This document shows positions 1 to 9,400 of a stretch of DNA of 64,000 nucleotides, in pieces. The stretch covers positions 1-64,000 of the forward strand of contig CAZSYX010000007.1 in assembly GCA_964610575.1 (NCBI GenBank). The letters are read 5' to 3'. Numbering within the stretch: position 1 is the stretch's first letter; each line of letters begins with the position of its first letter. The notes under the pieces were generated by a model, which saw nothing but the letters and a program-made list of their open reading frames with translations, was not told the origin of the DNA and did no database searches. This stretch comes from JADJWR01 sp964610575 (GTDB lineage: Bacteria; Pseudomonadota; Gammaproteobacteria; Burkholderiales; Burkholderiaceae_F). Made by a program: the position numbers and the translations under genes.

Positions 1-1311
1 ATGCAAAGCATCAAGGTCGGACTCATCGGCTTCGGCACTGTTGGCCGCGGCACCTGGAACGTGCTGCGGCGGAACCAGCAGGAGATCACGCGCCGCGCCG
101 GGCGCGGCATCGAGATCGCGGCGATCGCCGAGCGCAACCCCGAGCCGGCGCGCGCCGCGGTGGCCGGCGAGGTGCCGGTGTACGCCGACGCGGCGCAGCT
201 GCTGGCCCGCGACGACATCGACATCGTGATCGAACTGATCGGCGGCTACGAGCCGGCGCGTTCGCTGGTGCTGGCGGCGATCGGGCGCGGCAAGCATGTC
301 GTCACCGCCAACAAGGCACTGCTCGCCCGCCACGGCAACGAGATCTTCGAGGCGGCGCGCGCCAAGGGCGTGATGGTGGCCTTCGAGGCGGCGGTCGCCG
401 GCGGCATCCCGATCATCAAGGCGCTGCGCGAGGGGCTCACCGCCAACCGCATCGAGTGGATCGCCGGCATCATCAACGGCACCAGCAACTTCATCCTGTC
501 CGAGATGCGCGCCAAGGGGCTGCCGTTCGATGCGGTGCTGGCCGAGGCGCAGCGGCTGGGCTACGCCGAGGCCGACCCGACCTTCGACATCGAGGGCATC
601 GACGCCGCGCACAAGCTGTCGCTGCTCTCGGCGCTCGGCTTCGGCGTGCCGATCAACATCGGCGCCGCCTACACCGAGGGGATCTCGAAGCTCGCCGCCG
701 AGGACATCCGCTACGCCGAGCAGCTCGGCTACCGGATCAAGCTGCTGGGCATCACCAAGCGCACGCCCAAGGGCATCGAGCTGCGCGTGCACCCGACGCT
801 GGTGCCGATGCAGCGGCTGATCGCCAATGTCGAGGGGGCGATGAACGCGGTGCTGGTCAAGGGCGATGCCGTCGGCGTCACGCTGTACTACGGCAAGGGT
901 GCGGGTGCGGAGCCGACCGCCTCGGCAGTGGTGGCCGACCTCGTCGACGTGACCCGCCTGCACACCGCCGACCCCGAGAACCACGTGCCGCACCTGGCGT
1001 TCCAGGCCGACCGGATGGCCGAGGTGCCGTGGCTGTCGATAGAGGACACGGTCACTTCGTACTACTTCCGCATGCGCGTGGCCGACCAGCCCGGCGTGCT
1101 GGCCGACATCACGCGCATCCTCGCCGACGGCGGAATCAGCATCGACGCGCTGTTCCAGCGCGAACCGAGCGAGGGTGAGAACCAGACCGACATCATCATG
1201 CTCACCCACGACGCGGTCGAGCGCGACGTCAACGCAGCCGTCAAGCGCATCGAACAGTTGCCCACGGTGCTGGCGCCGGTGATTCGCATCCGCCAGGAAG
1301 AGCTGGGTTGA
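1..1311 (+). CDS. hom: Homoserine dehydrogenase
   Basis: NAD(P)-dependent reduction of aspartate semialdehyde to homoserine, the branch step toward threonine and methionine; cytosolic. The 436-residue product has an N-terminal Rossmann motif (GFGTVG, residues 10-15), the TANK segment near 103, and the catalytic pair Asp201/Lys205 in the segment that holds these residues in characterised homoserine dehydrogenases. A C-terminal ACT domain (about 350-430, with the DQPGVLADI motif) implies feedback regulation by an amino acid. The length fits the monofunctional enzyme without an aspartokinase domain. The ATG is the first base of the window, so the promoter and any upstream partner are not visible. 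thrC follows four bases after the stop codon, so the two are surely cotranscribed. Confidence 0.96.
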   Translation: MQSIKVGLIGFGTVGRGTWNVLRRNQQEITRRAGRGIEIAAIAERNPEPARAAVAGEVPVYADAAQLLARDDIDIVIELIGGYEPARSLVLAAIGRGKHVVTANKALLARHGNEIFEAARAKGVMVAFEAAVAGGIPIIKALREGLTANRIEWIAGIINGTSNFILSEMRAKGLPFDAVLAEAQRLGYAEADPTFDIEGIDAAHKLSLLSALGFGVPINIGAAYTEGISKLAAEDIRYAEQLGYRIKLLGITKRTPKGIELRVHPTLVPMQRLIANVEGAMNAVLVKGDAVGVTLYYGKGAGAEPTASAVVADLVDVTRLHTADPENHVPHLAFQADRMAEVPWLSIEDTVTSYYFRMRVADQPGVLADITRILADGGISIDALFQREPSEGENQTDIIMLTHDAVERDVNAAVKRIEQLPTVLAPVIRIRQEELG

Positions 1312-1315
1312 CGAC

Positions 1316-2746
1316 GTGAAGTACGTCAGCACGCGAGGTAACGCGCCGGAAGCCTCGTTCCTCGACATCCTGGTGAGCGGACTGGCGCCCGACGGCGGTC
1401 TGTACCTGCCGGCGTCGTATCCGCAGGTCAGCCGAGCCGAACTCGATGCGTGGCGCACGCTGCCGTACGCGGATCTGGCCACCGCCGTACTCAGCAAGTT
1501 TGTCACCGACATTCCGGCCGCCGACATCGCGCAACTGTGCGGCCGCACCTACACCGCGCAGGTCTACGGCCATGGCCGTGCGGACAGCGACGCGACGCAG
1601 ATCGCCCCCATCCGCTGGCTGCAGCCCGGCCTGGCGCTGCTGGAGCTGTCCAACGGCCCCACGCTCGCCTTCAAGGACATGGCGATGCAACTGCTGGGCG
1701 CGTTGTTCGAGTACGCGCTGGCCAGGAGCGGCGAGCGGCTGAACATCCTCGGCGCCACCTCGGGCGACACCGGGTCGGCGGCCGAGCATGCGATGCGCGG
1801 CCGGACGGGCATCAACGTGTTCATGCTGTCACCGCACGGGCGGATGAGCGCCTTCCAGCGCGCGCAGATGTACTCGCTCGCGGATGCCAACATCTTCAAC
1901 ATCGCCGTCGAAGGCGTGTTCGACGACTGCCAGGACCTGGTGAAGAGCGTGTCGAACGACCTCGACTTCAAGCGCCGGCTGCGCATCGGCACCGTGAACT
2001 CGATCAACTGGGCGCGCGTGGTGGCGCAGGTGATCTACTACTTCAAGGGCTACTTCGCCGCCACCGCCACCAACGACGAGCGGGTGTCGTTCGCGGTGCC
2101 GTCGGGCAATTTCGGCAACGTGCTGGCGGGCTGGATCGCCAAGTGCATGGGCCTGCCGATCGAGCATCTGGTGCTCGCTACCAACGAGAACGACGTGCTC
2201 GACGAGTTCTTCCGCAGCGGCCGCTACCGCGTGCGCTCGGCCTCCGAGACGCACGCCACCAGCAGCCCGTCGATGGACATCTCCAAGGCGTCGAACTTCG
2301 AGCGCTACGTGTTCGACATCGTCGGCCGCAGCGGCGAAGCCGTGCGCACCTTGTGGGCGCAACTCGACGCGCAGGGCAGCTTCGACTTCGCCGGGACCCG
2401 CCATTGGGCGAAGGTGCAGGCGTCGGGCTTCGTTTCCGGCCGCAGCACGCACGCCGACCGGCTCGCCACCATCCGTGACTTGTATTGGCGCAGCGGGCTC
2501 GTCATCGACCCGCACACCGCCGACGGGGTGAAGGTCGCGCGCGAGCACCTGGCGCCCGGCGTGCCGATGATCTGCCTGGAGACCGCGCTGCCGGCGAAGT
2601 TCGCCGAGACGATCGTCGAGGCGATCGGCCGCGAGCCCGAGCGGCCCGCGGGCTACGCCGACGTCGAGTCGCGCCCGCAGCGCTTCACCGTGCTGCCGGC
2701 CGATGTCGGCCGACTCAAGGCTTACCTCGAGGCGCACGCCCGGTGA
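1316..2746 (+). CDS. thrC: Threonine synthase
   Basis: PLP-dependent conversion of O-phosphohomoserine to threonine, the last step of the pathway. The 476-residue length fits the long bacterial/fungal class of threonine synthase. The PLP lysine is Lys120 in the LAFKD motif, and a phosphate-binding SGDTGSAA segment follows near residue 145. The start is a GTG four bases after the hom stop codon; the conserved N-terminus (KYVSTRG) begins right there, so the start is secure. No homoserine kinase gene lies between hom and thrC, so the kinase must be encoded elsewhere. Confidence 0.96.
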   Translation: MKYVSTRGNAPEASFLDILVSGLAPDGGLYLPASYPQVSRAELDAWRTLPYADLATAVLSKFVTDIPAADIAQLCGRTYTAQVYGHGRADSDATQIAPIRWLQPGLALLELSNGPTLAFKDMAMQLLGALFEYALARSGERLNILGATSGDTGSAAEHAMRGRTGINVFMLSPHGRMSAFQRAQMYSLADANIFNIAVEGVFDDCQDLVKSVSNDLDFKRRLRIGTVNSINWARVVAQVIYYFKGYFAATATNDERVSFAVPSGNFGNVLAGWIAKCMGLPIEHLVLATNENDVLDEFFRSGRYRVRSASETHATSSPSMDISKASNFERYVFDIVGRSGEAVRTLWAQLDAQGSFDFAGTRHWAKVQASGFVSGRSTHADRLATIRDLYWRSGLVIDPHTADGVKVAREHLAPGVPMICLETALPAKFAETIVEAIGREPERPAGYADVESRPQRFTVLPADVGRLKAYLEAHAR

Positions 2747-2753
2747 CGCGCCC

Positions 2754-3248
2754 ATGAAGGTCATCGGCTTCATCGGCTATTCGAACACCGGCAAGACGAC
2801 GCTGATCGAGAAGCTGATCCCGCTACTCATGGCGCGCGGGCTCACGGTGTCGACGGTGAAGAACGCGCACCACGGCTTCGACATGGACCGCCCCGGGAAG
2901 GACTCGTTCCGCTATCGCCAGGCGGGCTCGTCGCAGGTGCTGATCGCCACTTCCGAGCGCTGGGCGCTGCTCACCGAAACGCGCGGATCTGCGGCGCCGC
3001 TGGAACAGCTGATCGCGCAACTGGCGCCGTGCGACCTGGTACTGGTCGAGGGCTTCAAGAGCGAGGGTCAATTCCCGCGCATCGAGGTGCGGCGCACGAC
3101 CAACACCGAGCCGCCGATCTTCCCGCACGACGCCAACGTGATCGCGGTGGCCGCCGACCACGCCATCGACACGGCCTTGCCTGTCCTCGACCTGAACGAC
3201 GCCGCTAAGATTGCCGCGTTCATCGTCGAACGCCTCCAACTCGCCTGA
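2754..3248 (+). CDS. mobB: Molybdopterin-guanine dinucleotide biosynthesis adaptor MobB
   Basis: Small GTP-binding protein (164 residues) that assists MobA in making the guanine-dinucleotide form of the molybdenum cofactor. The P-loop is GYSNTGKTT at residues 8-16, followed by the family segment TVKNAHHGFDMDRPGKDS, and the LVEGFK motif lies near residue 98. The ATG at 2754 is preferred because the P-loop domain begins at once; an upstream in-frame start at 2703 would overlap thrC and add 17 residues unlike the family. The gene lies 7 bases after thrC and its TGA overlaps the moeA ATG (TGATG), which suggests translational coupling. Confidence 0.93.
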   Translation: MKVIGFIGYSNTGKTTLIEKLIPLLMARGLTVSTVKNAHHGFDMDRPGKDSFRYRQAGSSQVLIATSERWALLTETRGSAAPLEQLIAQLAPCDLVLVEGFKSEGQFPRIEVRRTTNTEPPIFPHDANVIAVAADHAIDTALPVLDLNDAAKIAAFIVERLQLA

Positions 3249-4441
3249 TGCTTTCCGTCGAAGAAGCGCTGGCGCGGCTGCTCGCGCAGGCGCACCGCAT
3301 CGCCGACACCGAAACCGTGTCGACGCTGGCCGCGCACGGCCGCGTGCTGGCGCAGCCGGTGGTCTCGGCACTCGACGTGCCGCCGATGGACAACTCGCAG
3401 ATGGACGGCTACGCGCTGCGCTGCGCCGACGTGCCGGCGGCACCCACCATGCTGCGCGTGACCCAGCGCATTGCCGCCGGGCACCCGGGCCAGGCGCTGG
3501 CGCCGGGCACGGCGGCGCGCATCTTCACCGGCGCGCCGGTGCCGGCGGGAGCCGATGCGATCGTGATGCAGGAGGCGACCACTGCCGCCGGCGATCAGGT
3601 GACGATCAACGAGGTGCCCAGGCCCGGCGCCTGGATTCGCCGCGCCGGCTTCGACGTGAAGCGTGGCGTCACCGTCCTGGAGGCCGGCCGCCGGCTGCAG
3701 CCGCAGGACTGCGGGCTGGCTGCCTCGATCGGCATCGCGCAGCTCGCCGTGGTGCGGCGGCCGCGTGTCGCCGTGTTCTTCACCGGTGACGAACTGGTGA
3801 TGCCCGGCGAAGAACTGCCGCCGGGGCGCATCTACAACTCCAACCGCTTCGTGCTGCGCGGGCTGCTTGAGCGCCTCGGCTGCGAGGCGATCGACCTCGG
3901 CATCGTGCCCGACGACTACCAGCGCACGCGCGCCACGTTCGTCGAGGCCGCGGAACGCGCGGACCTCATCGTCACGTCCGGCGGCGTCTCGGTCGGCGAG
4001 GAGGACCACGTGAAGCCGGCCGTGCAGGCCGAGGGCTCGCTCGACCTGTGGCAGATCGCCATGAAGCCCGGCAAGCCGCTTGCGTTCGGCGAAGTGCGCG
4101 GCGTGCCCTTCATCGGCCTGCCGGGCAACCCGGTGTCGAGCTTCGTCACCTTCCTGCTGTTCGCGCGGCCGTTCATCCTGCGCCGGCAGGGCGTGGCCGA
4201 TGTGGCGCCTCGGTGGCTTCCGCTGCGCGCCGACTTCGACTGGGGCAAGCCGGACAAGCGCCGCGAGTTCCTGCGCGTGCGCGTCAACAGCGAGGGCGGG
4301 CTGAGTCTGTTCACCAACCAGAACTCGGCCGTGCTCACTTCGACGACCTGGGCCGACGGTCTGGTCGACCATCCCGCTGGCGAGACGATCGCCCGCGGCC
4401 AGAGGGTGCGTTACCTGCCTTTTGCGGAGCTGCTCGGATGA
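3248..4441 (+). CDS. moeA: Molybdopterin molybdenumtransferase MoeA (canonical copy)
   Basis: Inserts molybdate into adenylylated molybdopterin; cytosolic, normally a dimer. At 397 residues it has the full family length. Blocks visible in order: DNSQMDGYAL (48-57), FTGAPVP near 93, FFTGDEL near 177, SGGVSVG (244-250) followed by EEDHVK, KPGKP (273-277) and GLPGNPVS (290-297). All match the canonical active-site blocks, in contrast to the second MoeA at 43623-44840. The start codon shares a base with the mobB stop, and the stop overlaps the moaD ATG (ATGA), so mobB-moeA-moaD are tightly coupled. Confidence 0.95.
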   Translation: MLSVEEALARLLAQAHRIADTETVSTLAAHGRVLAQPVVSALDVPPMDNSQMDGYALRCADVPAAPTMLRVTQRIAAGHPGQALAPGTAARIFTGAPVPAGADAIVMQEATTAAGDQVTINEVPRPGAWIRRAGFDVKRGVTVLEAGRRLQPQDCGLAASIGIAQLAVVRRPRVAVFFTGDELVMPGEELPPGRIYNSNRFVLRGLLERLGCEAIDLGIVPDDYQRTRATFVEAAERADLIVTSGGVSVGEEDHVKPAVQAEGSLDLWQIAMKPGKPLAFGEVRGVPFIGLPGNPVSSFVTFLLFARPFILRRQGVADVAPRWLPLRADFDWGKPDKRREFLRVRVNSEGGLSLFTNQNSAVLTSTTWADGLVDHPAGETIARGQRVRYLPFAELLG

Positions 4442-4695
4442 AGGTCACGGTGCTTTACTTCGCCCGCCTGCGGGAGGCCGTCGGCCGCGACCGCGAGACG
4501 CTGGAACTACCCGCCGAGGTGACCACTGTCGGTGCGCTGCGCGCGTGGCTGATCGCGCGCGGCGCGCCGTGGTCCGAGGCGTTCACCGAGATCAAGCGCA
4601 TCCGCGCCGCGGTGGCGCAGGAGATGGCGCGCGACGACACGAGACTGTCCGAAGACGCCGAAGTCGCCTTCTTCCCGCCGGTGACCGGAGGGTAG
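4438..4695 (+). CDS. moaD: Molybdopterin synthase small subunit MoaD
   Basis: Sulfur carrier subunit of molybdopterin synthase, 85 residues with a ubiquitin-like fold. It starts MKVTVLYFARLRE and ends in the essential double glycine (PVTGG), whose C-terminus is adenylylated by MoeB and converted to a thiocarboxylate. The ATG overlaps the moeA stop codon by ATGA. The partner subunit gene moaE starts one base after the stop. Confidence 0.94.
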   Translation: MKVTVLYFARLREAVGRDRETLELPAEVTTVGALRAWLIARGAPWSEAFTEIKRIRAAVAQEMARDDTRLSEDAEVAFFPPVTGG

Positions 4696-4696
4696 G

Positions 4697-5155
4697 TTGC
4701 CTGTCCGCATCCAGCACGAGGACTTCGACGCGGGCGCCGAGATCGCCCGCCTGCGCGCCGACGATCCGCGCGTCGGTGCGGTGGCCAGCTTCGTCGGCGT
4801 GGCGCGCGACCGCAACGATGGCGCCGCGATCTCGACGCTGGCGCTCGAGCACTACCCGGGCATGACCGAGAAGGCGATCGAGGCAATCGTCGACCAGGCC
4901 AAGGCGCGCTGGTCGGCGTTCGAGATCCTCGTGATCCATCGCATCGGGACGCTCAAGCCCCTCGACCAGATCGTGCTGGTGGTGGCGACGAGCAGCCACC
5001 GCGGCGACGCCTTCGCCGCCTGCGAGTTCGTGATGGACTACCTGAAGACCGAGGCGCCGTTCTGGAAGAAGGAGTCGACGCCGGCCGGTGAGCGCTGGGT
5101 CGATGCGCGCGAGTCGGACGAGGCGGCGCGCAGCCGCTGGGAAGGGCCTGGCTGA
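4697..5155 (+). CDS. moaE: Molybdopterin synthase catalytic subunit MoaE
   Basis: Large subunit of molybdopterin synthase (152 residues), which converts cyclic pyranopterin monophosphate to molybdopterin with sulfur from MoaD. The active-site lysines are visible as Lys117 and Lys124 (TEAPFWKKE), equivalent to Lys119 and Lys126 of the E. coli protein; the His-Arg pair after ATSS (101-102) is also typical. The start is a TTG one base after moaD. It is chosen because the family N-terminus (VRIQHEDFDAGAE) begins directly there and no in-frame ATG or GTG lies upstream without crossing moaD. This is the last gene of the hom-thrC-mobB-moeA-moaD-moaE unit. Confidence 0.94.
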   Translation: MPVRIQHEDFDAGAEIARLRADDPRVGAVASFVGVARDRNDGAAISTLALEHYPGMTEKAIEAIVDQAKARWSAFEILVIHRIGTLKPLDQIVLVVATSSHRGDAFAACEFVMDYLKTEAPFWKKESTPAGERWVDARESDEAARSRWEGPG

Positions 5156-5262
5156 TCCGGGGGCGCGGCGGCGGCTTGGTCTGTTCCCCGTGGCAAGGCC
5201 CCGCGCGCCGCGGCGATTGCTCCGTCGTTCACGACTGACTATTTCGGCAGGCAGGCGGCCTG

Positions 5263-5284
5263 TATATTACTGACCCGTGAGTCA
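5263..5284 (+). promoter_or_regulatory. Probable promoter -10 box and operator palindrome for the RND efflux pair
   Basis: A good -10 hexamer (TATATT, 5263-5268) is followed directly by the imperfect inverted repeat TGACCCGTGAGTCA (5271-5284; 10 of 14 positions symmetric, perfect TGAC/GTCA ends). No clear -35 box is seen. A palindrome over the expected transcription start is the usual position for a TetR-type repressor of an RND pump, but no regulator gene is adjacent, so the identity of the regulator is inference. Confidence 0.45.
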
Positions 5285-5300
5285 TTTGCGGACCTCGGCC

Positions 5301-6431
5301 GTGTCCTCTCGCTCCATCGCTTGCCGCGCGCTGCGGGCGGCGCCCGCGCTGATCGTGCTGTTGACTGCAGGATGCAGCAAGGAAGTCCCGCATACCGAGG
5401 ACGTCCGCCCCGTGCGGGTGATGACGATCACGCCCATTGCAGTCAGTGCCGATACCGAGCTGCCGGGCGAGGTGCGGCCGCGCGTGGCGAGTGGCGTCGG
5501 CTTCCAGGTCGGCGGCCGGATCAATTCTCGGCGCGTCGAAATGGGCCAGCGGGTCAGTCAGGGCGACGTGCTGGCCACCCTCGATCCCGCCGATTTCAAG
5601 CTCTCTGCAGCCGCTGCCGCCGCGCAACTGAACGCGGCGCAGGTCGAGCGCGACCAGCAGCGCGCTGACCTCAAGCGCTTCGAGGACCTGCACCGGCAGG
5701 GGTTCATTTCCGGTGCCGAACTCGAGCGCAGGAAAGCTCAACTCGATGCCGCCGAGGCGCGCTACGTGCAGGCGGCAGCGCTCGCCGACGTCAGCACCAA
5801 TCAGGCCGCGTACGCAACCCTGCGCGCGCCGGCTGCGGGCGTGGTCAGCGCCATCGATGCCGAGGTCGGGCAGGTGGTGGCGAGCGGCCAGTCCGTGATG
5901 CGCATCGCGCTTGCCGGCGACAAGGAGGTCGCGATCGCGATTCCGGAGGCACGGCTGGAGCAGTTGCGGCGCATCGCCGACGTGCGGGTGGCCCTGTGGG
6001 CGCATGAGACGGAGCTGAAGGGCAGGATTCGCGAAATCGCGCCGATCGCCGATCCGGCCACGCGCACTTTTGCGGCGCGGGTGACGCTGATCGACCCGCC
6101 GGCCGATGTTGCTCTCGGCATGACGGCGACGGTGCGTTTTTCCTCCGCGCCGATGCCGCCGAGCCTGGGCGTGCCGCTGACCGCGCTGCTGCGCGAGGGC
6201 GATGCCACCTACGTCTGGCGGCTCGACCGGCAGGCGATGACCGTCGGGAAATCGAAGGTTGAGGTGGCCGGAGTGTCGGGCAACACGGTGATCCTCGGCA
6301 GCGGCGTGCAGGCGGGCGACGCCATCGTCACCGCTGGCGCGCACCTGCTGAAGCCGGGACAGAAGGTCAGGCTGCTCGACGCCGATCCGGCGCAGCGGAC
6401 CGAGATGCCGGCCGCGCCCAAGAAGAAGTAG
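5301..6431 (+). CDS. RND efflux periplasmic adaptor lipoprotein
   Basis: Membrane-fusion subunit linking an inner-membrane RND pump to an outer-membrane channel. The N-terminus is a lipoprotein signal ending in LLTAGC; after that come the lipoyl/hairpin segments (QVGGRI near the start, a coiled-coil hairpin rich in Ala/Gln/Arg around 110-160, and APAAGVVS returning to the lipoyl half), then the beta-barrel and membrane-proximal domains. The C-terminus is Lys-rich. Start choice: GTG 5301 gives a normal 25-residue lipoprotein signal. The alternative GTG 5277 lies inside the operator-like palindrome only about 9 bases after the -10 box, so it is less likely. The pump gene starts 3 bases after the stop. 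No outer-membrane channel gene is present. Confidence 0.9.
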   Translation: MSSRSIACRALRAAPALIVLLTAGCSKEVPHTEDVRPVRVMTITPIAVSADTELPGEVRPRVASGVGFQVGGRINSRRVEMGQRVSQGDVLATLDPADFKLSAAAAAAQLNAAQVERDQQRADLKRFEDLHRQGFISGAELERRKAQLDAAEARYVQAAALADVSTNQAAYATLRAPAAGVVSAIDAEVGQVVASGQSVMRIALAGDKEVAIAIPEARLEQLRRIADVRVALWAHETELKGRIREIAPIADPATRTFAARVTLIDPPADVALGMTATVRFSSAPMPPSLGVPLTALLREGDATYVWRLDRQAMTVGKSKVEVAGVSGNTVILGSGVQAGDAIVTAGAHLLKPGQKVRLLDADPAQRTEMPAAPKKK

Positions 6432-6434
6432 GCG

Positions 6435-9400
6435 ATGAGCACTCCGCAGCCGGCGCCCACAGACGGGGAGCGCACGCGGTTCAACCTGTCGGCGTGGGCG
6501 CTCGAGCACCAGGCGCTGATTCGCTACCTGATGGCGGTGTTGCTCGCTGCGGGGGTGATGTCGTTCTTCGCCCTTGGCCAGGACGAGGATCCGCCGTTCA
6601 CCTTCCGCGCGATGGTCATCCGCGCCTACTGGCCGGGCGCTACCGCGCAGCAGATGGCCGAGCAGGTGGCCGACCGTATCGAGCGCAAGCTGCAGGAGGT
6701 GCCCTACGCGGACAAGATCCGCTCCTACAGCAAACCGGGCGAAACGCTGATCACCTTCCAGCTCGGCGACCGCTCGCCGGCGAGCGAGATACAGCAGATC
6801 TGGTACCAGGTGCGCAAGAAGGTCGGCGACATCCGCAACACGCTGCCGGCCGGCGTGCAGGGGCCGTACTTCAACGACGAGTTCGGCGACGTCTACGGCG
6901 TGATCTTCGCCTTTTCCGCCGACGGCTTTTCGTATCGCGAGCTGAAGGACTACGTCGACTGGGCGCGCCAGCAGTTGCTGAGGATCCCTGACGTCGCCAA
7001 GGTGGATCTCATTGGCGTGCAGGACGAGAAGGTCTACATCGAGGTCCCGCACCGGCGGTTGGCGCAGCTGGCGCTGACCGTGCCGCAGCTTGCCGAGCAG
7101 ATCGGCGCGCAGAACGCGGTCGAAGGCTCGGGCGTGCTGGTGCTGCCGACCGACAACGTGCAGATCCGGCTGACCGGCGAGCTGCGTTCGCTCGACGAGC
7201 TGCGCCAGTTGCCCGTGCGCGCCGGTGGCGCCAGCTACGTGCTGGGCGACATCGCGACGATCAGCCGTGGCTACGTCGACCCGCCGCGAGAGAAGATGCG
7301 TGCCGGTGTCAACGGACAGCCCGGGAGTGAAGTGATCGGGTTGGGCATCTCGATGGCCAGGCGCGGCGACATCATCGAGCTCGGCCGCGCACTGGCGCAG
7401 GCGGAGCAGCGGCTGCTGCGCGAGCTGCCGGTCGGTATCGAGGTGGCTCGGGTGGCCGACCAGCCGCGCGCAGTGGCCCGCTCGGTGGGGGAGTTCATCA
7501 AGGTGCTGGTCGAGGCGATCGTCATCGTGCTGGCGGTGTCCTTCGTCACGCTCGGCCTGCACCGGCGCGAGTCGGGGCGAGGCTGGACCGTCGACATGCG
7601 CCCCGGGCTGGTGGTGGCGCTGACGATCCCGCTGGTGCTGGCGGTGACCTTCGTCGGCATGAACGTGGCCGGCATCAGCCTGCACAAGATCTCGCTCGGC
7701 GCGCTGATCGTCGCCCTCGGTCTGCTGGTCGACGACGCGATCATCGCCGTCGAGATGGTGGTGCGGAAGATGGAGGAGGGCTACGGCCGATTTCGCGCCG
7801 CCATTGCGATGTATGAGCTCACCGCGATGCCGATGCTCACCGGCACGCTGATCACCGCCGCCGGCTTCCTGCCGATCGCGCTGGCCAACTCCAATGCGGG
7901 CGAGTACACGATGTCGATCTTCCAGGTCACCGCGCTTTCGCTGGTGATCTCCTGGTTCGTCGCCGTGCTGTTCGTGCCGCAGCTGGCGATCTGGCTGCTC
8001 AGAGTGAAACCGAAGGTCGGCGAGGGCGAGGCGGCGCACGAGCTGTTCGACACGCCGTTTTATCGCCGCTTCCGCGCGCTGGTCGACGGGTGCATCGAGT
8101 GGCGCAGGACCGTGATCGCAGCGACGCTGGCGGCGCTCGCGCTCGGCATCTTCGGCTTTCGCTACATCGAGCAGCAGTTCTTCCCCGACTCGAACCGGCT
8201 GGAGATGATGGTCGACCTGTGGCTGGCCGAGGGAACGAGCTTCCAGTCCACCGAGGCGCAGGCCAAGCGCTTCGAGCAGTGGCTGCAGAGGCAGCCCGAG
8301 GTCGAGTACTACGCCGGCTACGTCGGCACCGGCAGCCCGCGCTTTTACCTGCCGCAGAACCAGCAGTTTCCGCAGAGCAACCTGGCGCAGTACGTCGTGG
8401 CCACCCGGTCGCTCGCCGAGCGCGACCGCCTGCGCGCGCGACTGCTGCAGCTGTTCCGCGAAGACTTTCCCGAGCTGCGCGGCCGCGTGCAACTGCTGCC
8501 CAACGGCCCGCCGGTTCCCTATCCGGTGCAGTTTCGCATCGAGGGCGAGGACCCCGGGCGCGTGCGCGCGATCGCCGATCGCGTCAAGGAAGTGGTGCGC
8601 GCCAACGAGAACACGCTCGGGGTGAACGACAACTGGAACGAGAACGTCAAGCAGCTGCGCCTGGTCCTCGACCAGGACAAGGCGCTCGCGCTGGGCGTCT
8701 CGACGCAGGTGCTGGCGCGTGCGGCGCAGACGATCCTGGCAGGCAGCGTGATCGGCCAGTACCGCGAGGGCGACGAGCTGATCGACATCGTGCTGCGTCA
8801 GCCCTATGACGAGCGCGACACGATGACGCGGCTGGCGGATGCCAACATGCCGACGGCCTCCGGCCGCTACGTGCCGCTGTCGCAGCTGGTCAAGGTCGAG
8901 TTCGGCTGGGAGCCGGGTGTCATGTGGCGCGAGAACCGCCTCTACGCGATCACCGTGCAGAGCGACATCCGCGACGGCATCCAGGCGGCAACGGTGAGCG
9001 GCCAGATCTGGAACACGCCCGGCATGGCGGCGGTGCGCGATCGGCTTCCGGCGGGCTACCGGCTGGTGATCGCCGGCGCGGCCGAGGAAAGCGACAAGGC
9101 GGGCAAGGCGATCGCCGCCAAGGTGCCGCTGGCGCTGTTCATCATCTTCACGCTGCTGATGCTGCAGCTGAGAAGTTTCTCGCGCTCCATGCTGGTGTTC
9201 CTCACCGGGCCGCTCGGCTTCATCGGCGCGGCAGCGGCGCTGCTGGCGCTGCAGCGTCCGTTCGGCTTCGTCGCGCAGCTGGGCGTGATCGCGCTGGTCG
9301 GCATGATCATCCGCAACTCGGTGATCCTGGTCGACCAGATCGAGCGCGACGAGGAGCGCGGTGTCGACACCTGGACGGCCATCGTCGAGGCCGCCGTTCG

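Noticed and set aside
5229..8492. Long minus-strand open frame under the RND genes
   Set aside because: It is a shadow frame; the RND adaptor and pump on the plus strand have all family motifs.
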